This document shows, one piece after another, positions 37,527 through 51,356 of a stretch of 64,000 nucleotides of DNA. The stretch is taken from positions 2,232,001-2,296,000 of the forward strand of contig JADILM010000002.1 of assembly GCA_016617785.1 (NCBI GenBank), in the 5' to 3' direction. The notes under the pieces are model-generated. The model was not told the origin of the DNA and did not search any database. It saw nothing but the letters and a program-made list of their open reading frames with translations. Positions within the stretch are counted from its first letter, which is position 1. Every line of letters begins with the position of its first letter. This DNA is from Sporobolomyces roseus. Lineage: Eukaryota; Basidiomycota; Microbotryomycetes; Sporidiobolales; Sporidiobolaceae. The position numbers were made by a program, and so were the translations under genes.

Positions 37527-37859
37527 ATCACGCTTTCATCAAAACACGCTTGCAAATCCGAACTCGGTCATACTGTTAATAATGTACTTCTCTCACGAAA
37601 GGTGAGTTTCCCTCTCTGCCTTCTCTTCGACGAGTACTGATGTCGTTTGATCAAGTCGCATAGGTCTCGTCGAACATTAATCTCTGCTGGTCACCCCTAA
37701 TTCACGTTTCCACAACTGTCATACGGACTCGATCACAATCCTCTACAAGGGTAAGCTCTTCTTTCTCTGTCTACTCGAGGTTGAAGAGGACGAGGGAGCT
37801 GACGAACGAGGCTAAACTTCAACAGGCTGTTGGTACATTGTACTGGTTCTCCTCCTAAA
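37527..37859 (+). other. Candidate small spliced transcript, start not found
   Basis: Three plus-strand exon-like segments (37527-37601, 37664-37750, 37827-37859) are separated by 62- and 76-nt introns with GTGAGT and GTAAGC donors and pyrimidine/AG acceptors. The first two are 75 and 87 nt and are open in one shared phase; the third ends in TAA after ten codons. No in-frame ATG is visible, and the upstream exon-like segment (37383-37460) has stops in the needed frame. It may be a very small protein gene or a spliced non-coding RNA. Confidence 0.25.
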
Positions 37860-38162
37860 CGGAGTTGTAGGACGCCATCTGAATTTTCGAGTTCGTTTGG
37901 AAAGGTATCTTGTGCTGGTGAGTAACACATCTCACTTCATCCGAACGCAATGCAGGTCAACTGATCGATACTGTCCCGCTCTCTAGGATCGTCTGTGTTC
38001 GTTGTGGATTCCTCTTCTCTCCCCCTTCTCGTTCCTCTTTTGCTTTCTTTTCCTTCAGACGGGGATATATCCTCGTCTACTCCTTTTTACTTGTAGGATA
38101 GTACGTTCGCGCCGTGGCTGTAGCGCCCGCGCAAAAGATTTCGAAAATTAGTCTGACGGAGA

Positions 38163-38176
38163 ACTTTATATAAAGT
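38163..38176. promoter_or_regulatory. TATA-box palindrome ACTTTATATAAAGT
   Basis: A perfect 14-bp palindrome containing TATATAAA, in a region with no assigned promoter. It lies 126 bp past the 3' end of the minus-strand Zn2Cys6 gene 2. It would be a strong TATA box on either strand, but the transcript it would serve is unknown. Confidence 0.35.
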
Positions 38177-38301
38177 GGATCTTCGGACTCTCGGAGAGTG
38201 ACGAAGGGAGAGCCGCACTGCGCTTCTAGTATTGTCAACAACGAAAAGAGTGAAACAGTGTAAGGAGTAAAACAAAGGAGTAAAAGTCTACAACGACATG
38301 T

Positions 38302-41300
38302 CTAGTTCTGCGAAGGGTTGTTTCCGAGAGATTCCGCCCCTACAGCACAAGCACGATCATCAGCAACGAGTCAGAGAGAGAAACTCAGAGTACTCACAGG
38401 TAGACCAGCCAGCGGCACCATGAAGAAGCGGATTTGGAGAAATTTGATGCGAGAATCCTAGAGCGGGATAAGCTGTAGGATTTGGACCATTCGACCAGTA
38501 GTTGAGATTCGGTGATTGCGGTTGATAATGTTGTTGGAAATCGTAGGGCTGTACAGGATCTTCATGAGGTTGAGCTTGCGGTTCTACGGGACGAGGGATA
38601 ACGAAACGAGTTGCTGTGTAATCGGGTTCTTGCTGATGCTGATACTGTCCGTACGATGGCTGAGGAAGAGGAGGGACTTGTTGATAGAAAGACTGAGAGT
38701 CGACGGGTGCGAGGATGCTGAGGTTCTGTTGCGAAGAGGACTGAGGGTATACTTGCTGAGGGTAATCGGCGGGAGTGTATTCGGTAGGGGAGGAAGAAGA
38801 TGGCGAGATGTTGGGTGGCACAGAAAGTGAACCGACTTGACTACCGCCGTTTGATCGAACACGAGATCGAGAGAGGCGAGTCGAAGTACCGAAATCGACT
38901 TTGCGAGAGGTGGGTATAGTAGGTTGCGAGAGAGGATGAGGGATAGTTTGCGCTTCTTGTAGAACGTTGTACGCCTTTTGCCGGAGCGATCGAACTCGAG
39001 GGAGAAGGGCGATGACGGGAGCTCCAGTTTCGGAAGCGATTTCGAAGATGTTGCAAACTTCGTTCAGTTGCTCCCATACCTCTGTCAATAGCAGTCAAAA
39101 GGGCTGTCAGCCATTCGCTACGAAAGGATAGGCACAAGGTAGGGAAACTTACGAGGTACGAGGACCGAAGTGGGCGCTTTGATGAGTAACGAAGCTTGCG
39201 CGACGGCAGCTGTCCAAACATGATAGTAGATCGTCCACCATCTCGCAGATCTTTCGGGATCGAGGCAAGTCGTCCAAGAACGTCCAATGAGAACGACGAG
39301 AGGACCGATTTCGAGGAGAATCGTTCGAACTGATCCGGTGAATGGTGAATGCAGAGGTTCAGCTTCTTCAAGTGCTTGGCTGAAAGGGATCTTATGACAG
39401 GCTGCGATGAGAACAAGCCGGAGTGAGCTTTGTCAGACTGCTACTGGAGGGACAGGGGAGGAACTGACCGATGAAGAGAGCAGCGTGTATCATGGCGAGA
39501 GAATGCGTTTCCATCACAGTTGTTATTGAAGGGTCGTTCGGGTCGACAGGAGTGAGGTGAGCTTTGATGTTTGGTCGAGAACCAGATACGAAACTATCGT
39601 GTGGGAGATTCGCGCAAACTGCACCAGGGCCGACCTCGGCGCAGACTCGCCTCAGCTCGGTATCGAGGCTTTGGACGACTGTGTACGATGGAGACTTGAC
39701 TGAGAAGAGTTCGTCGATGATGCGTCCGATGAAACAAGAAGCTTTCCATCGACCGATCAAATAGTCGTTCGCGTTTGTCGGCATTCGAGTATCGAAATGA
39801 ATCTCTTGAATCGTGTCTGCCGGTAGCCGAGAGGTCAAGAGTGGTTTCTATGAGGGACGAGGCAAAGAGGGCTCTTACAAGGTCGACCGCTTAATAACGC
39901 TTGCAAGCGATCAAGCTGAATGAGGACGAAAGCAAGGTCAGTACCTCCCTCTGATTGACATTGACAATGGATCTGAGACTCACAGAGAAGACCTCCCAAA
40001 AGATCAGCCTGCGTCTATTCGCTTCCTCTTCCTGAAGCCCCCAACTGCTCGGATCCCGATGCAATCCCATTGTTACGACTTGTTTCACTGCGATGCCGAG
40101 TAGGTTGAAAAAGGTTTCTCCAAACTCTTGTGGCTTGTGTTGATTCAAGTAGACGTTGCCGCAAATGTGTAGAGCTTGAACACCGGCCTATCGAAAAGAG
40201 AGAAATCTCAGCACTTTCCCTAACGTTCGCAAGAAGGAGAGGTGTAACCTACGAGAGTAGGGTTACACAGGAACTGAGAAGCAGATAAAGCGGTTTGTCC
40301 GAAAGTCATGTATCGAAACGCTTGTTGACTGGCTTCGACAGCGGAAATATTTCGATCGACTTGAACTCCGAGGGCGAGAACGAGGAAAACGCAGGCTAGT
40401 TTCGGACCGTAAGGTAAGTCAGAGTATGCTGCTGGGAGGTAGTCGGAGTAAAAGATGTTGCGCTGTGAAAGTAATCGTGGAAATGAGCAAAGAATAACGT
40501 CGACCTGGAAGAAACTCACGTCGATTGGACAGAACAACGCAATTGCATACTTCCAATATAGCTCGGATAGTCGAATTGCTTCTTCGTAGGGTGGGAGAGC
40601 TGCTCGCAAAGTCGATAGATTCGTTGGAGATGCACCGAAAGGAAACGAAGGCTGGATTCCGTCAAAGTTGTTGGGATCTTCTGGTGAAACTGATCGGTCT
40701 TCTGCATCGTCTGATTCCTCTCCTTGCTATGAGCGGGATAAGCTTTTGTCAGCTCAATTCCCGGAAGAAGGGATCAAGCTAATCCCGCTCCACTTTCGGA
40801 AAGAAGGAAACGACGACTTACCTCCCCTTGAAACGCCATGAGAGCGCAAAGCCCTAGGAATCGACTGCTCCCGTCTTCTCCTACGGTCAAAGATCCCACT
40901 CCTCTCTGAATGACCTCGACTGGATCCCCTTCTCGACTCCCTCCTCCTCCATTTCCTGCGGCCTCATTCCTACCCGTTTTCAACACCAACTGAGGAGGAA
41001 CCAAATCCTCTCTCCCCAAATCCTTCAATTGTTCTTCGAGTAGAGCAACTCGTTCTGCGAGCGCAGCTGCATCTAGAGCTAATTTAGAAACTCTCCCACT
41101 TCCTTCTTTCACTCCTTCCGGACACAACCCAGCGCATTTCCGTTTGATGCAGGATTCACACGGTACAGTTCTTGAACATTTGAGCTTGAGTCGTCGACAT
41201 TCAGCACCTTTGCAAGGAAGGAAGGCGGGAAGAGGGTCAGTTTCTTCGAAAGAGTGGAGGTGTGAGAGAAGAAGAAGAACGAACAGGAGAGGTGTGCACG

Positions 41301-41345
41301 CTTTCTTCTAGGTTCCAGAGATGATGATGGACCTATAGCGCTCAT
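38302..41345 (-). CDS. Zn2Cys6 transcription factor, gene 2
   Basis: The first exon ends in a T that joins across a GTTCGT-donor intron (41284-41208) to form the first Cys of CAECRRLKLKC. The cluster then continues ...CESCIKRKC. A short coiled-coil stretch, ERVALLEEQLKDL, follows, as in many zinc-cluster dimers. Later exons hold the fungal regulator middle-homology signature: MGLHRDPSSWGL, RRRLIFWEVF and, across an intron near 39.93 kb, LDRLQALLSGRP. The C-terminal exon (about 39.09-38.40 kb) is Gln/Pro/Tyr-rich and resembles an activation domain. A final short exon ends GNNPSQN-stop at 38302. The protein is predicted nuclear; its targets are unknown. Exon edges in the middle of the gene are approximate. 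Confidence 0.85.
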
Positions 41346-41824
41346 CTAGCGCTCGAAGAGTGTTGAGGAGAAGGAGAGAGGGAAGAAAGAAATCCTGCAA
41401 GAGAGTTCGATCATTTTTTTCTTTCGAAAACTCGGTCACTTTGATTTCGCACGAAGATCTTCAAAGATCTTCCTGGAGTTTTGTCTCAAAACTCGGATCG
41501 AACGAGAAAAAGAGAAGGATTCTCCCGTTCATCGCCGTACAGAAATGTAGAGCACGTTGGACTTGGAAGACGCAATTCGAGGTTGTCGCAGCCTGAGGGC
41601 CTTCGCCGGAGTTCGACTCCCAAGGTCGATCCGACAGTGCAAGCCTCGCACGGGCGGATGTGAAGGGGTAAGTGAGCAAGCACTTTTTAAGCTTTCCTCT
41701 TTCTCCTCGACGAATCCTTGCACAGGCGTCGACGGATCACAGAAGGCTCACGTAGACAGTCTGTAATACGATAAAGTTGGCTCGATTGAGTCGAAGCCCG
41801 ATTGCAATTCGACTGAATGAGCGT
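41346..41824. other. Intergenic: promoter of Zn2Cys6 gene 2
   Basis: 479 bp between two minus-strand genes. Overlapping short ORFs exist on both strands with no recognisable content. A stretch near 41600-41625 looks superficially like a tRNA T-arm but fails on loop length. Confidence 0.5.
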
Positions 41825-43243
41825 TCAACGGGGACGACAAGTGAGTTTGTGAACTTTCCAATTCCCCTTCTGGCACGCCGGCGAGCAGAACAAAACGCTG
41901 TAGCACCCCGTACCTGTGACGAGACGTTCGCACAGTCAGTCTGGGGCGGAATGACTGTGAAGCGAAAAGAACTACAAACTCACAATATTTCAATTCTTCG
42001 AAAGTATGAAGGGTCCCGCATCCGTGACATTCCCTCTTGATTGCTTGAGTGAACTGAGGGTGCATGTACTTGGCGACGAAAGCACAAGGATTCGTTTGAC
42101 CTGCGGGGACTCGCACTTGCTTCCTGACTTCTTCGCTTGGAGCTGGATATCGGAAAGTCGAAAGGAAACCGTCGATTCGAGTCAAGTCGATTTCGCTGAG
42201 ACACGGTTGTAAGTCTTTTGGTGTGTAGTGCCCAACAGAAGGGAGGCCGCTGGAGAGAGGGATGTAGGAGGTTTTGGAGAAGTCGAGGAGGGAAGGATGG
42301 ATTTGTTCGTATTGATTTGTGGTAAAGGATGATCGAACCCTGAGGAGCACATATACGTGAGCCTTGGTGAGTGTATACTTTGAAGATGTAGAGGGTAGCA
42401 CTGAGAGCTCACCATTCAGGCTTCGGTAGAGTAGGGAGATATGTGAGGAGATTCAGGAATCGTTGAGCGTGACATCTCATCTGCTCCTCATAATCCCTAT
42501 ACATGGAAGAGGATGGATCAGCTGTCGTTCCCGGTACTCTCGAGGCTGTGTAATGAAGGGCAAAGGCAAGACGACGATATGCTGAATGTGAGGGAAATCG
42601 TACTTTTCGTAAGCGTTTCCGCAACAGTCTATAAAGTAGAAGCATGAGCGGCTCTCCACAGATCGTAGATCAGAGCCAAAGGGAAAGGGACGCACCACAG
42701 ATTCGATCTCCCATCGCATTCAGCAGAATCCACCTCTTCCCTGTGCCGTCGCAAAACGCCAATTGACCCCAATCAAGCGTACTGCGACCGTGTCCCTTGT
42801 AGAGCTGTGTGGATCCGCTTCGTCAATGTCTCGTCCCCGAAACATCAGAGTCTAGAGGGTAGAAAAGCAAACTCACCTCGAATTTGAACAAAACGAGCGT
42901 CCAACCCATCTTGGCGAGAACCGGATCTTCCTTACATTTCTGCATGATCGATTCCAGTAGTTTCCGCTGCATAGCTTTGTCCTCCTCGTGAATATCTGGG
43001 GTCTCATGTTGAGGTTTGTAGTACTTTTTGCTGACATCACATTGGAAGACACCGCACGCACTGCAGCGTCTGTGGGTCAGTATGAGGTCCTCCTTGCGAT
43101 TGAGAGTGGTCTTACGGGATCTGGATGAGTCGTTTGACAGCGTTCGATTCCGAGAGATTGAAATTCGCTAGCTGTCCTCCGAACTGCCTGGAAGTGTCCC
43201 TGATCAGAGCGTCTCGAGCAGCAGCGGTTTCAGCGAATCCCAT
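41825..43243 (-). CDS. MYND zinc-finger protein, paralogue 1
   Basis: Starting at MGFAETAAARDALIR, several short exons give a protein with the block NLSESNAVKRLIQIP, then a middle region with LYKGHGRSTLDWGQLAFCDGTGKRWIL and CCGNAYEK, then EIDLTRIDGFL. It ends in a complete C-terminal MYND finger: C-x2-C-x11-C-x2-C-x5-C-x3-C-x7-H-x3-C, ending TCRPR. The third Cys codon is split T|GT by an intron (donor GTGAGT), exactly as in the two paralogues at 49.9 and 51.6 kb. MYND fingers mediate protein-protein contacts; no catalytic domain is visible. The upstream ATG choice follows paralogue 2, which aligns from the same point. The gene is clearly related to the two plus-strand copies and lies in opposite orientation to them. 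Confidence 0.82.
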
Positions 43244-43683
43244 TGTCGAGGTGAGCCGAAGCGACAGAAGGATTGTAAAGAGCGAAAGAGAAAGTGACTT
43301 TTCGCAAGTTTTCAAAGTGTTCACGCTCAATCAGGCGATCAAGTTGCTTTGGTTGTGTTCGATAGACGCTCTCAGTCCCTCGGCGGGCCTTGACGGCGAG
43401 TCGACGAGTCAAGGGCGATGAAGAGCAATCCCAATTTTCGTTTTTGTCAAATTGCGAAAGTGTCTCCCTCGCCTACCGATCCCAACCGCTCGACAGGAGA
43501 GAAGCTATACGCATTGTGATTCCAACATACAAGGAGAATTCTACTACTTTTATTGTCGTTTTGCGAGGAAAGGGGAATATTGTAAGAGTTTCTTGAGAGG
43601 TATCCTTGAGTCTTCACACGCCGCGTTTAGCGCAATAGTAAGATAGGAGATTTGCCTGTCCACGCGAAGGGGATGAGCTACTA
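43244..43683. other. Intergenic: promoter of MYND paralogue 1 and 3' flank of STU1
   Basis: 440 bp between two minus-strand genes. It carries the words TTTTCGCAAG (about 43300) and ATTGCGAAAG (about 43448), similar to words in other promoters of this window. No gene is seen. Confidence 0.5.
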
Positions 43684-46600
43684 TCAGTGCGTGACGACTT
43701 GGGAAGTAGCAAAGTTCTTCAAACGGACCTGATCCGGTTCCAGTCCGTCGATCATCTCCGTCAATTTCTTCTCATCCCTCAGCACACTTTGCGCAGACAC
43801 GAGTGCATTGATAGCTGCTCTCCTCAGATCTCCAGATGACTGGTCAGGCAAGGCCTGCGAGCAGATTTCTGTCGAATCAGCTTCGTTTCTCCGAAAGAGC
43901 GATTCAAGATGTTCACCAACTCACCTTCTTGATGAGATCCTTTGACTGCGGGAACACGTCTTCGAGAACCTCTGCTGGGAGGGACTCGAAGAAACCACCG
44001 ACGAGTTTGAGGGCGAGTGCGAATGAACGAGCTTTTGCGTCTTGAGGAGCAGAAGATGATTCCAGGTATGAGGTGAGAGAGGGACAGAGTGTGCCGAGAC
44101 CGTAGAGGGGTTCGATGCGTGATGTGAAGGAGGTCGCGATAGATTCAGTTGCTGCGATAGTCTGTACTCCTCATCTTTACATTAACAACCGCAAATCGGG
44201 CTGAAGGAGAAATGAGGACGTACTGTTCGTGATGGATCTTCTCGGAGGCGAAACAAGAGCTCAAACATTCCCGCTTCATCACCTGAGAAACATGGAAACT
44301 GATTCTCGACCAAATCCCGAAGAACGACTAGAGCCATATCTCGCGAGTTTCCAATCTGTACCGCCGATTACCCTTCTCATAAGCACCTCATTTGAGCGTG
44401 TATGAGGCGAGTTGAACGCACCTGATCAGACCCAAATAGCTGTCTTCGAACTCCTTCATAAGCTCTCTCAAACCTCTTCCCATCCCTCCACCATTTCGCT
44501 GCTGATCCTCCCCGTTCCTCCTCATCTCCTTCTCTCACCGGTCGTTCCCTCGAAAGCTGGGAAAGTTTCTTCATATCATTCGAATCGATTTCGAGTGACT
44601 GCAAGCCCGAAATCAACGAATCAATCTCGTCTGTACGTTCTTGCGAGTCGACCGGTAACGGTGTCGATCTCTCAAATTGAGCAACTACGCTCTCAAGCCT
44701 TCGCGTATCAGCACCTTCGAAATGAGGAGGATGCGTCCAGATAGAGAGACGTACGATTCTTTCTCTCCCACCAGATCCCTTTTCCTCCGCCTCCATTCCC
44801 ATCCCTCATATCCGGACTATCCCTAAACACATCGTTTCCCCCTTTCCTCCCAAACAACAATCCCCCTCCATTCCTCTGAATCGGAGTTTGCATAGCTCCA
44901 ACTCGCAGTCCCTTTTCGATCGGTCTAGGAGTCGTCGATATCGATCTTGACTGCGATTCTTCTTCTTCCTGAGCGATCTCCAACAAACGTTCAGCGGTTT
45001 GTTCAGCTTGAGAGGCTTGTTCCATGAGGGACTCATCGACGACTGGTTCGAGAATCGGGAGGTTCACTCGAGTTCGCGAAGAGGTCGAGGGAGTTGGGCG
45101 TGATCGAGGTTGCGAGGAACGCGAGGGAGTTCCTTGTTGTTCTTCTTCGGAAGGGAGGAGGGAGGGGTTGTTGAAGGGTGAAGAAACATCTTGGAGAGGA
45201 GAAGATTCGTCGAATGAGTGGGGAGTAGGTCGAGAAGGTGTGGAGTGATTCGATGGAAGAGGTGGTTTCGAAGGAGTTGTCGTCGGGGTAGGTTCGAGTT
45301 CCTCTTGTTCTTGTTCTTGTTCTTGTTCTTGTTCTTGTTCAATCTTTGCCGCTTCTTCCTCCTCTGCCAACTTTTTCCTCTTTGCAGCCAGCATCAATTC
45401 CCTCACTGTCGGTTTCTTTCCCTCTTTCTCTACCTTGACTCCCACATCCTCCTTCATAGCCGGTGCTTTACCCCTCACACTCTTCCTCAACGACGACGTG
45501 TGCCCTCCATTAACCACTTTCGTTTCCTCCTCCGCATCTCCCGTCGGTCTAACTTTATCCAACAATTTCTTAGCTTGACTATCCAACCCTTCCCTAATCC
45601 CTTCCGCATCCGATTCCCACTGCTTCCAGAACTCCCAAAAAGCTTTCCTACTATTCTCCCTAACCCCGGCATTAGGATCGACCAATCCCTTCTTGATCCC
45701 TTCTTCCAAATCTTTTGTTCCACCCGTTGAATCCATCGAATTCTTACTTTTCTTGCCATGTACTCGGAGGAACGTATAGAGGTGAGAAGAGTAATATTGT
45801 CTCGCTTGAACGACTTTATCACTCATTCCGATTAAGAGGAGTTGGGTAGTTTTGTGGTGGTATGAAGAATGGGTTATGAAGGATTCGACGGTGGTTTGTG
45901 AGGCTGATGCTACTATTTTCTTGGTTTGGGAAGACATGGAGAGGGTGTGGGGTAGGAATGGATCGAGGATTGAATCGAGTAAGGAAGGGGGAAGGGAGGT
46001 GGAGAGTGTTGTTAGAAGCGTTAGAGCTGAAATGGCGAGGGTTGTTCGAAGGGATGAAGACTATCATCAAAGAGTCTAAATCAGCAAGAGTTTGATTAAA
46101 AAGACAAGTGGAAAGAGACTAACAGTTTTAATGATTCCATCCTGAACCTCTTTGATACACTTTACAAACTCTTCCTTCCATTCCTCTTGATCCCTCTCAC
46201 ACACACCTCCAGTCAACATTCCCCTAATCTCACCAATACTCTTATCCCTCTCGATCCAATTAAACTCTGTCTCTTTCCCTTCGAAACAAGGTTTCATCCT
46301 CTCAAACGAACTTTTCATATCTTGTATCGAAGCCAAATAAACCGGTTCGATACTAGTTGTCGAAGTATGAACTGCTGTTGGATCTGAAGGGAACGCTGTT
46401 GAAGGAAGGGAGGATAATAAAGAAGAAGAAGAAGGATTCCCAGAATTAATCGATGAGGAAGTGGTGGAAGCGACCGCAGCTCTGGTTCTCGTTCTAGTTG
46501 CTGGTCCATTCGTTTGCGGAGTTGTCGAAGTCGATCCATTCTCGGATGAACTTGCTTGACTAGTCGTTGTGGTTGACCTCTCCGTTCCACTTCCTGAGAG

Positions 46601-47582
46601 GACACTCTGTAAAACATGATCCTGAACTTTTTTGGGCAAGTCGAGTTTGGTCATTTCTTTTTTGAGAGCGGTTCGGGCCGTGGTGTTGACGAGAGGGGAA
46701 GAGAATATGGAGATTGTGGTCGAGAGGGCGGTGGAACGGACTGAAGGATCGGAATCGGCTAGTAAGGGGAGGAGGAGTGGGGTGAAAGGTTTGAGAGGTG
46801 GGAGAGGAGAATCGGAGGAGGAGGAGGAGGAGGAGGAGGAGGAGGAGGGTGTTCGAATGGCGAGGAGGAAGAGTAACGCCTGTGCGTAATGGAGGGAGAA
46901 TCGAATCAGTTGGTTGTGGGAGATTATTTCGTAGATTCCTCGACCTTTACGCACCTGTTCCCTCGCTTTCGGATTCTTACTATGAAACCCATTCTCCTTG
47001 ATGCCCTCCTCGATCATGGTCCAAATCGGTTCCTTCTCCTTCCCACTGACACTCTGGATCCCTATTCCCAAGTTGACTCTCGCAGCATTCTCCAAAGTAG
47101 CTCTCGCCCATTCCCTCGTTTGTAGTTTCGTATCCCCTAGTTTCTCGAGTAGGCCGGGTAGGAGTTGAAGGAGTGCATGTTTGAGTGAGAGGGGAGAGGG
47201 AGGGAGGTGAGAAAAGTAGAGGGGGAGGAGGGAGAGAGCTGCATTGGATACGTGAGAGTTGTTGGACTTTAACGAAGACTTCAAAGTAGTTGCTAGTTGA
47301 TCAGAGTCGGAGATGGGAGACTGAATTTAGAGAGAAAGAGAGTTGTTTAGTGATGACAATCTCGACTTGGAAAGAGAGAGAAGTTGCTTACTGATTCATC
47401 TGTTTGGTTCTCAATGAGTTCTCTGAGTGAGGTTAACCCTTGTATCCGTTTATCGTTATCTAGAGAGAGAGAGAGTTAAAGGTTGAGCGAAACAATAAAC
47501 TAAACGCCACAACGAGGAGAGAGAAAAGAGACTGACCTGGATGCGAGAGTGACGATTCTAGTGATTGCCATTCTATAGACAT
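43684..47582 (-). CDS. STU1: STU1/CLASP-like microtubule-associated TOG protein
   Basis: CLASP proteins bind tubulin through TOG/HEAT-like arrays and stabilise spindle microtubules. The gene starts MSIEWQSLESSLSHP at 47582. The exons that follow (including 47284 to about 46125, then 46079-44750) carry HEAT-type helices such as SLLPLYFSHL, VSNAALSLLP and a second array VQARQYYSSHLYTFLRVHG...NAGVRENSRKAFWEFWKQW, typical of the CLASP N-terminal TOG domain. A basic, Ser/Pro/Glu-rich linker follows with a KGKAPAMKEDVGVKVEK stretch. A C-terminal helical part ends near 43684 with LEPDQVRLKNFATSQVVTH. Two coding microsatellites lie within it. The length, roughly 1,100 residues, is ordinary for fungal Stu1. 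Assignment to CLASP rather than another TOG protein rests on the CLASP-type second array. Confidence 0.8.
45304..45340. repeat. Hexanucleotide coding microsatellite (CTTGTT)n
   Basis: About six copies of CTTGTT encode a Glu-Gln run on the minus strand within STU1, in a low-complexity charged linker. Confidence 0.9.
46814..46848. repeat. Trinucleotide coding microsatellite (GAG)n
   Basis: About eleven GAG/GGA units encode a poly-Ser tract on the minus strand within the first TOG-region exon of STU1. Confidence 0.9.
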
Positions 47583-47711
47583 TGATAGCGTTGAGAGGAG
47601 TCAAGAGGTGAAGAGTCAAACTCGATGAATGAATGCTTGATCCCCCAACCTCCTAAACTCTTCTACTATTCATTATTCTGACCCAGTCAACCATTCAAGA
47701 AGCAAAACAAA
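47583..47711. promoter_or_regulatory. Compact divergent promoter STU1/ARG8
   Basis: Only 129 bp separate the two start codons, so STU1 (minus) and ARG8 (plus) must share promoter DNA. No TATA box is evident. Confidence 0.6.
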
Positions 47712-49523
<1,812 letters not shown>

Positions 49524-49917
49524 GAGGAGATATAGATTTTCGGGTTTGTCTTTGCTTCTTATATGGTTGTTTTCTTGGATCGTTCGGCTTCTCTCTCTGT
49601 GTACATTGTATTGTGAGTTCTCTCTTTCACCTTCTCAAGCTTGCTAGAGCGCTCGAGCTGAATTGATTGAACGTCGAGAACACAGATTTATCTGAAACTA
49701 TCATAGATTTCTCGCTTTCGACTTGTCTTCTCGCATGAACTCGCTTCACGCTGTTTTCCTCTCATCATTAGTATCCGACTCTTTGAAGTATCCTCCGGAG
49801 AGTTCCGCGGGGTTTGCGATGGGAAGAAGAGAGAATTTTCCCTTTCCTCTCTTCTCTCTCTCTCTTCTTCTTCTCACCTTTCGAACTCGGTCACGCTCGC
49901 TCTGGCGCTCGGATACT
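49524..49917. other. Intergenic between ARG8 and MYND paralogue 2
   Basis: 394 bp of ARG8 3' flank and MYND paralogue 2 leader. An in-frame ORF extends upstream of the chosen ATG, but it is not shared with paralogue 1. Confidence 0.5.
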
Positions 49918-51356
49918 ATGTCTATCAATCCAGATGCCGCGATCCGGGATGCTTCGATTCAGGCTGCTACTCGAATCGCTGTAGACAAGCAACAACTCGC
50001 AAACTGGAATCTATCCGAATCAATCGCTATCAAACGTATTCTCCAAATCCCGTGAGTCCTCTTTCATATCCGATCAACTTGCAGTAAGCTAACGCCTGGC
50101 TCTGTTTGCTTGATCGATAGCTATCTCGGAGTCACAACGAACGATGTTTCATTGAAGCTTTATAAGCCTGATTGGAGCACTACCGATGTCAACGATGATG
50201 ATAAGAAGACTAGGAGAGAAGTATTTGAAGCGTTCATGAAGCGTTGTAAAGAGAATCCTGAACTTCGTACGATGAATTGGACTTTGGTTCTCTATCAATA
50301 CGAGGTCAGTCCTATTTCCTTCCTCGTTTGATTCTTGCACGGACGCTCACGAGAGTGGAGAACGCGAGCAGCTTTACAAGGGACATGGGAGGAACTTTCT
50401 CGATTGGGGTCATCTCGTGTTTTGCGATAACACTGCTACGAGGTGGATTCTAGTGTCGAGTTGGGGAGATAGGGGTTGCGGTACGTCTTGACTTCTACCT
50501 ACTCTAAGATCTGATCCTGATGTAGCTGTTCCTCCTGGTGCACAGAATGTTGTGGAAACCCTTACGAAAAGTAAAGTAAAGTTCCTTTTCGCTCTTCGGC
50601 TGTCGATGCTTTCAACAAACACACTCTCAACCGACGGGGCTTACTCCTGCCGTGTCTCTCGAATAGCTACTGACGCTCTCTCCGTGAACACAGAGATTAC
50701 GCCGAGATCTTGCGCTGTCAAACTCAACGTTTCCTCAACGCCCTCAGCTACTTGCCATCGATTCCGAAAGTCAAGTGGCAAGTCTACTCTTTCTCCGCAC
50801 AGTCTGTAAATAGCTCACAACAATCTTTTCCTTCTCAGGGTTCGAGGAACTTACACGACACTTCAGCACCCTCAGCTTCACCCTTCTCTCCTCGATTTCA
50901 GCATGACCACTTCGTCTCCCCCCCAGAATGGACTTCCCGCTCTTGTCCACCTCACTCCCGACTCTCTCATTCCATGTCTAAACGAAGTCGACCTGACCCG
51001 AATCGACGGATTCCTCAAAGCCTTCAAAGTCAATCCACCGAACGACGAGATGAAATCGAAAGTTCTCGTACCTAGTGGCAAGCCCAACCCTTGTACTATC
51101 GTCATTCACCATGTTCATCCGGATATGAATGTAGAGTTGAAGAGGGAATGTCAGGGATGTGGAAATCGTTTCGGTTGGGTTCAGATCAAATATTGTTCGT
51201 TTCCCCTTCTCTTCTTTCTTTTCTCTATTTTCGACGAGTGCGACTGATATGGGCTTTGAGTGAGTAGGCACGGGATGTTATGGAGTGTTCTTCTGCTCGG
51301 CAGAGTGTCAGAAATCGAATTGGAAAGTTCATAGGCTCGTCTGTCGCCCTCGTTGA
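49918..51356 (+). CDS. MYND zinc-finger protein, paralogue 2
   Basis: The chosen start MSINPDAAIRDASIQ aligns with paralogue 1, and NLSESIAIKRILQIP follows. Further exons give LYKGHGRNFLDWGHLVFCDN, the short exon with CCGNPYEK, RCQTQRFLNALSYLP and DLTRIDGFLKAF. The C-terminal MYND finger keeps the family spacing C-x2-C-x11-C-x2-C-x5-C-x3-C-x7-H-x3-C and ends VCRPR-stop at 51356. One intron (50778-50838) has a GC donor (GCAAGT) with a normal AG acceptor, and the intron in the finger (51195-51267) uses a GTTCGT donor. Both are supported because they restore alignment to paralogue 1. Function is unknown beyond a likely zinc-dependent protein-binding role. Confidence 0.82.

Larger units (their letters stand above)
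36902..38301. other. ORF-poor 1.4 kb with splice-like sites
   Basis: This lies between the 36901 start (minus) and the stop of Zn2Cys6 gene 2 (38302, minus). The part near 36902-37250 is the leader and promoter of the small proline-rich gene. From about 37500 to 37920 the plus strand shows a run of well-formed introns (listed as a candidate small gene). A TATATAAA palindrome is at 38163. No RNA family was recognised. Confidence 0.4.

Noticed and set aside
41595..41640. tRNA-like T-arm (GGAGTTCGACTCCC).
   Set aside because: The loop would be 5 nt, and no matching acceptor, D-arm or anticodon arm is found around it.
45304..45340. Short regular repeats that could suggest a CRISPR-like array (also at 30645 and 32113).
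   Set aside because: They are in-frame coding microsatellites without spacers, in a eukaryotic genome.
49723..49917. N-terminal extension of MYND paralogue 2 from an upstream in-frame ATG.
   Set aside because: The extension is hydrophobic low complexity, is absent from paralogue 1, and lies in what looks like a pyrimidine-rich leader.
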